Shown in pieces: positions 33,601 through 42,600 of a DNA stretch of 64,000 nucleotides (its first letter is position 1; each line of letters starts with the position of its first letter). Source of the DNA: Holothuria scabra. Its lineage: Eukaryota > Echinodermata > Holothuroidea > Aspidochirotida > Holothuriidae. The translations under genes were made by a program, and so were the position numbers. The DNA is taken from contig CM074187.1 in NCBI GenBank assembly GCA_037179385.1, forward strand, positions 4,588,001 through 4,652,000, given 5' to 3'. Under the pieces are notes generated by a model. The model did not search any database, was not told where the DNA came from, and worked only from the letters and a program-made list of their open reading frames with translations.

Positions 33601-36600
33601 GGACCCCTTGGGGGAAAAGAAAATCACTTGACTGAGTTACAACTGGGGCACCAAAATTTTCCGATTCTTTTTTAAGTGTGAACATTAGAACTTAATTTGC
33701 GGAGCCCGCCAAAAATTTGTTTTTTTTTTAACAAATATTTATAAATATGGCGCTTGTATTGCAAAATATTTTAGATTCTGGGTCTCCTGTAAGGAACTTC
33801 GCAAAGTCCGGGACTATCAGCGTATACCTGAGATTGCATGGCGACTGAAGATCGTTGTTGTCATAAAATGTTATCTAAGGCTTGCGGAATGAGGCTTCCC
33901 GGCGACATTTTAAAAAAAGCTTCCTTTTTTACACCAAATATTTCAAAATAAAGAGCCTATTTGAAAAAAAAACGGAAAAGTTTACTAGATTGATTTATGA
34001 GAGAGCACTTACTGCAGTAGAGATCGCAATTTTGGGCGACCGAGAGGCGCGGAAAAATCTTTCATTTTTAAAACAAATAATTACAAACACATGGAGCTTT
34101 CATTGGGAAGAATTCGGAATTTTATGAAGGAAAATTGGAAAACCGCACCGTAGATAACTTGCGTCTCATGTGGCAAATTTCCGAATTTCTCACTTTCAAA
34201 GTTTCAGAACGGGGGTCATCGCCCCTGTCCCCATGTACCCTAGTCACTGATCTTACTCGAGTTGAGAGGAATATGATTTGAAATTGAATTGAAAAGAGAA
34301 TTTGTTGCAAAATTATATTACCATTGCATGCCTATTGGTGAAAATTTATTCCCCTCATCAAGGTATGAGCCACACATACAGGTATAAAATTTGGTACCAT
34401 TAGGTTATTATAAGTCGTTGCGAAAATGCATTTTTGTGTGGCCTTGTCTAACACAGAATTTAAAAGGAGCACCGAACGAAAAGAAACCTTTAATGAGGAA
34501 ATGTGTAATCATAGTTTTGCTTTGCTTTTGTATTTTGTCGATGACGAAACTGAAAAGAAAACCGGTATATATACAGGTTCTGTGAGTGTTAATAATACTG
34601 CTATTACCAGGTTATTTCTATAATATGATCTTTGTCCAATTCTCATGACTTGCTCATTATCGTAGAGTTGGTGGGTGGTGTAAGACTGTATAATTTGGTT
34701 GGGTTTTCTAAGGGCTATGAGGTCGGTAGATCAGGGAAATGGTAACGTAGCGGGTTTAACAGATAAGAAGCGGGTGTATGAGTGTGGACAGTGTTAAGTA
34801 TAAGACCCGAATTGACTCAATTCGTTGTAGAGCGACCATAACTAAGTTCAAAATCGTATGTGACTGGTACGTTGTAGTGTAAGTTGTTTACCTACTTTGC
34901 TGTTTTATAACAAATTACTAGAGGTGAATAAAAGAGGACTTAATTGCTGTTATGACTACGAAAATTAGTATTCAAGCCACAAGAACGCTCACTACCGTAG
35001 TTATAAGGAGTACGTGTTGTAAGATTTGATAATTGTATATTACGCCTACGAGTTTTTGTTTGACATTTTTCAGATCACTGTAGCTTTTGGGACCCCTAAT
35101 TTTTCTACGAACCCACACGGACCCCTTGGCCATTCGCGTACCCAAACAAGCTTCACGGATTGGGGGTCCGCGGAGCCCAGGTTGAGAATCACTGATATCG
35201 ACCTACATAAAGTCTAAAGAGCTGAGTTAAAAGTTCTTTGTTTACAAAAGTTATAGTCTGCACAGTTTTCAAAATATTGTTTAATTTTAATTTTGCATAT
35301 AATAGGAAAGATTAAAACAAGAGAGGAAGGAGTCAGTAAGAGGAATGGGGGACGCGAAAGATGACGTCATGATCGAACTTACCCGCAAGTACAATGATAG
35401 AATCCTTGAATCCGAACTCGAGGGGGAAAGGCAGAGACGCTTGTTTCAATACGAAGAGTTAACGGAGAGTGATGACGTAATGTTATCTCATTTTAAATTC
35501 AGGAATTTTATGTAAAGGCAAATTTCCTCTCCAGTTTGCAATAACTTAAGGAGGTATTTCGTGTTGAGAGAATTTGGAAGTATCATGTCTGAGGTAAAAT
35601 TGGAGTGTATAGGAATGCGATATATGTCAGTAAGGTGAGGGGATTGCATAAACTTGGCATAGGAAAAATGTCATACAACTAGGGTTAGATTGCACGACAT
35701 GGACTTCATCTACAATGTAATGACGTCACCTCCTGACATTTTACAACTTGATTGTAGCGTATATTCACATTGCATTCAAAATGGCACAGACACTGATGAC
35801 GTCATTTCGTTGTAGACAAGGTCCGCGTTGTGGAATCGAAGGCCCCCTATTACTTACCCTCGAAAGTAGAAGGTGTCGAATCACGTTCGTCCAGATTTGT
35901 GACACTACCAACAATACGTTGATGGACTGAAGGTCAAATACGGTCCATTCCACTAAACTGCTAAGCAAGGGGTGGCATTCAAGGACTTGGGACAATTTCG
36001 AATGTAGAAGGTTTCTCTGTCGTCCAGCCTAGAAATATCACTACTTTCATTTAATTGAAATAATACATTTAAAAAATACCTCATCGTAAATGTGCGTGTG
36101 CATTACAATAAAAAAATGAAGACCCAAACCAATCAAACGAAAGAACGACTTAACAAATGAATTTTTTTTTAACCATCTACCCCAGGTTAACGACGAAAAT
36201 AGGGAACGTTTAAAATCGCTCGCCTTCGTGTCGAGTCTTTGGCAAGATATGCAATGCGAATTGACGGGTGCATTTAATGATCTTGATGTAAGTACCTTTT
36301 GTTACGTCACAACATCGTAACCTTCACTGTGTTGTTTATTAAGCTAGTGGTAGGATGGCAGTAATTTTGCTATTCTAAAAGTTATGAATATGCATAAGAC
36401 CCACTGGGTCACGTCCTCGGATACATTTGTTGCGAAGTGCAAAACGAAACATCAATAGTGGTACAGCAATAACGATCTATCGCTATTAATATTTCGACTA
36501 AATTATTTCCAGAAAAGTTCATGAAGCCTGATGAGTTAGCAGGAAATAACATGACGGAAAACGATGGGCCTGCATAGAGTCTAAATTCCTTACAGCCCTG

Positions 36601-39600
36601 AAATAAGAAAATCAAAATTCTATAAATGTATCCCTACACGATGTTTCAGTCTATTTTGATAACAGTAATGAAAACTAATTATTTTAAATACTGCTACGGG
36701 CTTCGTAATAAGGATTGCTGTCCTTCCGGGGACGTAACTTCCTTAATTGTAACTTCTTAAGGAGTAAACGATTGGTTTCGTCCCTTGACGTTTGGCCAGA
36801 AACTGTGGTGAAGACAAAAGCAAATCAACTATTGCCATGAAACCTGTGAAGATATTAGAAACCTTCAATGCAGGTAATAAAAAAGCGCTTTCATGTGTAC
36901 GTAACTATCAAATAATTTGTTGAGGTAGTTTACACTAAGGACCGTCCCCGTTGGGTTTTGCGACATTTTAAGTAGATGGATTGTGTAGTATTCGTTGAGA
37001 TTAGTATGCGTGGTTGAACTTAAAGCCTACCACTCTTAGAAAAATTAGACACAACATTAACTCTAAAACATTTTCCACCAAAAAAGTTAGAAGATGCATC
37101 TCTTCCAGGTTAATTGCCTAAAAGAAGCAATGTTAATATTATTGTTTTACCAGTATAACAAGTTTTACAAGCAATTTTATCTTTGTGTCAATTTTTAAAT
37201 GCCTTTGAAGTGTATTTCTGTGAGTTGAGAAGGGGAGTTTGCAAGACGAAATAGCACCGAATTTATGCACCGTTGGCATCCCTTTGAAGGATACTATTCA
37301 TTTTTTTTTTTTTTTTTTTTTTTTGGGGGGGGGGGGGGGGGGTATTATATGTCGTTTAAGCAGACTTATGCAGCTTCTCAGTTTATTACAGGAAGTCCAT
37401 CAGGAAGAGGACAATGCAGTCGACGGTCTTTTTCTAGAATTGAAAGACGAATTCATCCGAAGCTTTCAGAAAGCCACCCATTTGATGAAGCTGCACATGA
37501 CGGTAGGTTAAATATAGATGGGAATACGAGGCTTTATGCATACGGTGATATATACACCAAAACTGTTAAAAAATTTACGTTTATATGATACTCTGATTAA
37601 TATACATAGGACCATTAACTTAAGACCCTTACAAAATTCAAGAGAATGAAAGGTTTTCATCTGCTGTTGTAGAAACTAAAGTTTGTCTTTAAAGAGCATA
37701 TCATGCCAGTATTTTTATTTTTTAAAGATGACCTGTCTTCTCCTGAAAATGTAGGCCTAATGAAAACTATCTGAATCTGGATGACGTCACAGAATACCCT
37801 TGTATTAAATTGGATTGTGAACTGATACGATGCACTGTCGATAATGCGAACGTTTTCGATACGCTGTCACTGATTGAAAATTATCGATAGTGTATCGAAT
37901 CAGTTCACCAATCGAAGTAAAGACACGGGTAAGCAGTGATGTCATCCAAAATCCGGCATAGATTTAGATTTTATTGCATTTTCAAGAGACGAAACGTAAT
38001 CTTTGCGTGGTTCAGCCAGATTCAATGAGACCGTGGCAAGTTATGAGCTAACATTACAAACTATAAATAAAACATGATATTTTCTGTTATCATCAAGTGT
38101 CAGATAACGGCATACTATATAAGAATTTGAAATGTTGTTTTACTTAAAAGCAGTCAGACCCCCCCCCCCCATGACCCAACCTTGCAATGCAAAAGACACT
38201 CAAAATAGCGGTTTTTCTCTCTATCTTCGGACTTTTCCCTCATTTCGTGCCTCAACCCCTCCATGACACCCAAACCCTCCCCCATGACACAATCCTGGCT
38301 ACGCGCCTGGCTCTTATGATATGGTCCAATGAAACATTCCTCAAATGTCGATTTCCAGACCACGTAGTAAGGTGTCAGTACCATCAACCGCTACTCGAAT
38401 GTGTGTGTGTGTAAGCATATCGAAAAGTTTTTACACAAAATGATTATTTGCTCATTTTGTTCGAAAATTTCTCAATTGTTTAAATTAAGATTAATTAAGT
38501 TGATTATACTTCGAAATGATATTTGCAGTTGAAACCGAATATGAAATGACGATTTCTATGCAAAGTATGTGATGTTTAACGATGTCAGAATTTATGACAT
38601 CACAAAATGGGGAAATTTCCCCCAAACAATGGGTCAATTTTTGTCCAAAATCAGATGGTTTACGCCACTGAACTATAGATGCAAATGAAGCAAATCCTTC
38701 TCCCTCTGATATCTTTGACACACAATTCTCAGAAATACGCTTAGCTGTGTACAGACATTTGTGGCTGTAAGTAAATTCTGTGAGAGTAACTTTTGAATGA
38801 AAGGCCCCCCCCCCCCCCACCTAGACACCAACCCCATAAATTGATGATTTTCCACCCCAGATAGAGATACGTCTAATAAAAAAAAACTTGTTTGCTGTGT
38901 ATGAACTTCACAATTGTAATTTCTCCAGACCCTCTCTACCCAACCCCGAATACGAAACCGCTCAATGCACCAATTATTCACACACTTTAACGCTTTTGCG
39001 ATCGAGGTTCACGATCGCTTCTTTTCGATGCTGGTGGTGCTGGTGGGGGAGAGGGGGTGACCACTTCCATCAAAAATTTACAGTGCAAAGATGTTCGGTC
39101 AATTTGTGTATTTCCTAGACGTAAGGGGACGCGACCTCTTGTTCACACTTGACTGGCGCCCATGCACGGTGTCTTTATGTTTCTGCTTCTTGGTTTCGTA
39201 GGAAGAAAAGGAACGCCGTCGAAGCCTGGGTGAAGTGCGCAGTTTAGCAGCGGGACAAAAGGACATTGATGGCGTACGGAAGAAGACGATGTTGGCGAAA
39301 ACAGCGGTTGATGAGGAACTAAGCAGACTGTTTGCAGGTGTTAAGGTGAAATTGACAGTAATATTTTTCTTAAATCCTCCCGACCCTCTGGCAAAGGGCC
39401 GTTAGGCGAAACCCAACTTTAACTGCTTCCTGAAAAAGCTCTCTCGCCATTTTGGCAAAGATCATGTGTCGCATCTGTTATTTTCATGCAGTCAAGAATG
39501 GAGCCATACATAACAGACTACTGCAATAATGTAAATGGTCTGAGGGCCGTGAGGTTGGTCAAGTGTTGTTGTCCTTCAGTGGACGAAATTGGCAGTAATC

Positions 39601-42600
39601 TTACCTAAATAAAAATTCATGTGAGGTTAAAGGGCATCATGAGTCGTCTTAATGCTTAGTTCTACTGAAACTGTACACACTGACATATACTGAAGAAATC
39701 TTCGCAACCTGTTACAGACATTTCGGTTTTCCATTTAGAGTAGTGGATGAATAGGATCAATAGCTCAAGTCATTCTCGGAGACAATGTATGCCCCCTCGC
39801 AAATTAAAGCTATTGTATGTGAACAACGCGAAAACATTTTGGGTCTCATTACGGAGTTTTCTGTCCGCCCCGTCCTTACCTTCCCCCTATTTTAAGTCCC
39901 TGACGTACCACTTGTTGAAGATGACCATGTCGTCTCGTGAAAACGCAATATAAATCAAGTTGGATTCTGCATGACATCGCAAAATACCCTTATCTTAGCT
40001 TCGATTTCGAACAGATTCCGTGCACCGTCGATAATGCGAACGTTTTCTACACACTGTCGATGATGAGACATGATCGATAGTGCATCAAAACGGTTCGCAA
40101 TCAAAGTTACGACAAGGGTTATCTGTGATGTGACCCAAAATCCTGCATAGAATTTATTGCATTTTCGAGAGACGACGGGTCATCTTTAAGGTAAATCTCT
40201 GTTGAAGTGAGTAAGCTCGGAGAGTAACTAGGCCTAATTAGATGTTGCAAATGAGATCTTGGACATAAACTTGGTTTAGCTTGTCCATTGAATCTATAGG
40301 CCTAGTGTTGGTTTGTAATAACATTTTCAGAAAGTCTTCAACACCCATTCCGAATCAGTTAAAAAAAATTCGCATTCTACGATCGTTTCTATATCGCGGT
40401 ATGATATTGCTTTTTCTTTTCCTTCTTTTTCTATGCTACCGCTGCTCTGACTTTCAAAGAAGTCTCTAACTCCCTAAAGAGGTTATGCATCGACGTTCCT
40501 CCGTTGCGCATCTCTCTGGTTTTCCTTCCGATCATTTTGCAATTGTTACTACGTAAGGTGTGTTTGTGCTAACGTTTCGGTAACATAACGACTGTGCTTC
40601 ATCAGTTCCATCCAGTATGCAAAAATCGCGCTCGGGATGGTGGGGGGGGGGGGGGGAGGCTTGAAAAACGGCATTTCTGCCGTGAAATGAACAATGGTAC
40701 GTTTCACCTCGTTCGCATGCGTAGTATGCCAAAGCACTTGCTACATGGCATGATAAGACCATTTACTTTTATGTAAGATGGCTATCCTCTATGAAAATTT
40801 GAATCATGTTAGTAAAGCACTATTTCAGTATTTTCAAAACATCAGCTTTTAACCTTCTTGAACACAGAAAGACGACAGCTTTAACGCAGGAGTGGGCCAA
40901 GGTCTTGCGACTAGAGACATGGATCAAACGTTAGAAGGTCTGGTTCATATGTAAGTTATGAGTTTTACGTCCAAAAATACTTATAACATTACGCATTACA
41001 TTTTGGGGTCTGAAGTGGACTGACAGGGGCACTGGAATGAGCATAAGTATCTAAAGAGTTGATGTAAGGAGTAAGGATGAAAATGGTCTTTTAAATATTT
41101 TACATTCTTTGCTATTTTCAGTGGCGTAGCAAGACATTTTACCAAGGGTAGGAAAGCACCAAAAATTTTCCGATTTTTTTAAAGCTTTAAACACCACTCT
41201 ATGAGGAAGGTAAACTGAGGCGCGCAAAGCGCGCTTAAATTTTTGTGCTTTCTAGACAAGTATTTGAAAATATGGAGGTTGTATTGCAAAAAAAAAATGG
41301 AATATGGGTTTCCAAGTCCTAGGAAATTTGGAGTGTTGAGGGATTACTGGAGAATCTGCATTTCCCATTAGTAAATCTGATGCATGGCGACCAAAGATCC
41401 GCGTTGTTGCTACGTAGGGCCTACGAATTAAAGTTTACCGACGACATTTTAAAAATCAAGAGCTGATAAAGGAAAAAATCGCGGACAATAAAGCGCCCGA
41501 ATTTTTTTCTTTTTATTGGGGGAGGGAGAGGCGGAGGGGAAGAAATAATTACAAATATTGAACTTTTATTGGAGAGAATTCGAAATTTCAGTAAGGAAAA
41601 CCACATTGTGGAGTTGACTGGGTGACAAATGGAACGAATTGTTGACTTTTTAGAGCCACGGGGCAATCGTCCTTGTCCCCCTGTAGCTACATTTAATCTT
41701 AGTAAAAGGAGATCAAGCGAGAGAGAGAGAGAGGGGGGGGGGGGCAGTATGTAAAACGAGATGTGGCGCTATTTAATTTTCTCGCATTATCTAAACATAT
41801 TAACCCCAACCTAACTATTAATAATATATTCGTGTCTCGTGTTTGATTTTTAGGGAAAATGCAGTTACCCAACTTGAGTTAGTGTAGTAGACTATCCACA
41901 ATTGCCTCTTGAAAAGTTGAGAAACATGTGACACATTTTCGGGATCACCCCTTTCTGTTGGAAAATTTAATAGGAGTTTTTTTTTGTTTGGGTAGTAAGC
42001 AATATTTATGTCCTGAAATAGTTATAAAGATAGTTGCCGGAGAAACAGGAATTGTGATATTTACATGTTATCTCAAAATAAGTTTGGGCGACTTTTCCAG
42101 CCTCTTAAGTTGACAAATCGAAACATGAGAGGGTATATTGTCTGAAACACTTTTACGCAGGGTACACGCACGTGACGTTGACAAAGCATGCGCAGAGGAG
42201 CGGATTGTTCGTTTGGCTGAGATTGCCAAAGAGATGGAATTTGGTGCAATGGATTCTCTGAAGGAAGCCCTGAAGGACGCCATGGTTCTCATTCAAGAGC
42301 AGATGCTAGTTACCAAGTTCCACGGTCATAAGGTAAGTAAAAACTCAAAATACTACGGTCGGCAAAGTAAATATGCAGGCACTAGATCAAATTCTCCTCA
42401 AAAATTTGCAGACTATACAACTTCCTAAACTACAAAATACAGCAGAACATGGGGGTATTCTTGACAGGTAATGATTAATTGGTGAAAGATAAATGGTTAT
42501 ATTTGGACCAGACCCCGATGCAGAGCCTCCTTGATGCACGAGACCTAGGAGCCGTTTCAGGCCCGGAGTCTAGTTTCACAGAAGTTGAGGTGAATTCTGA

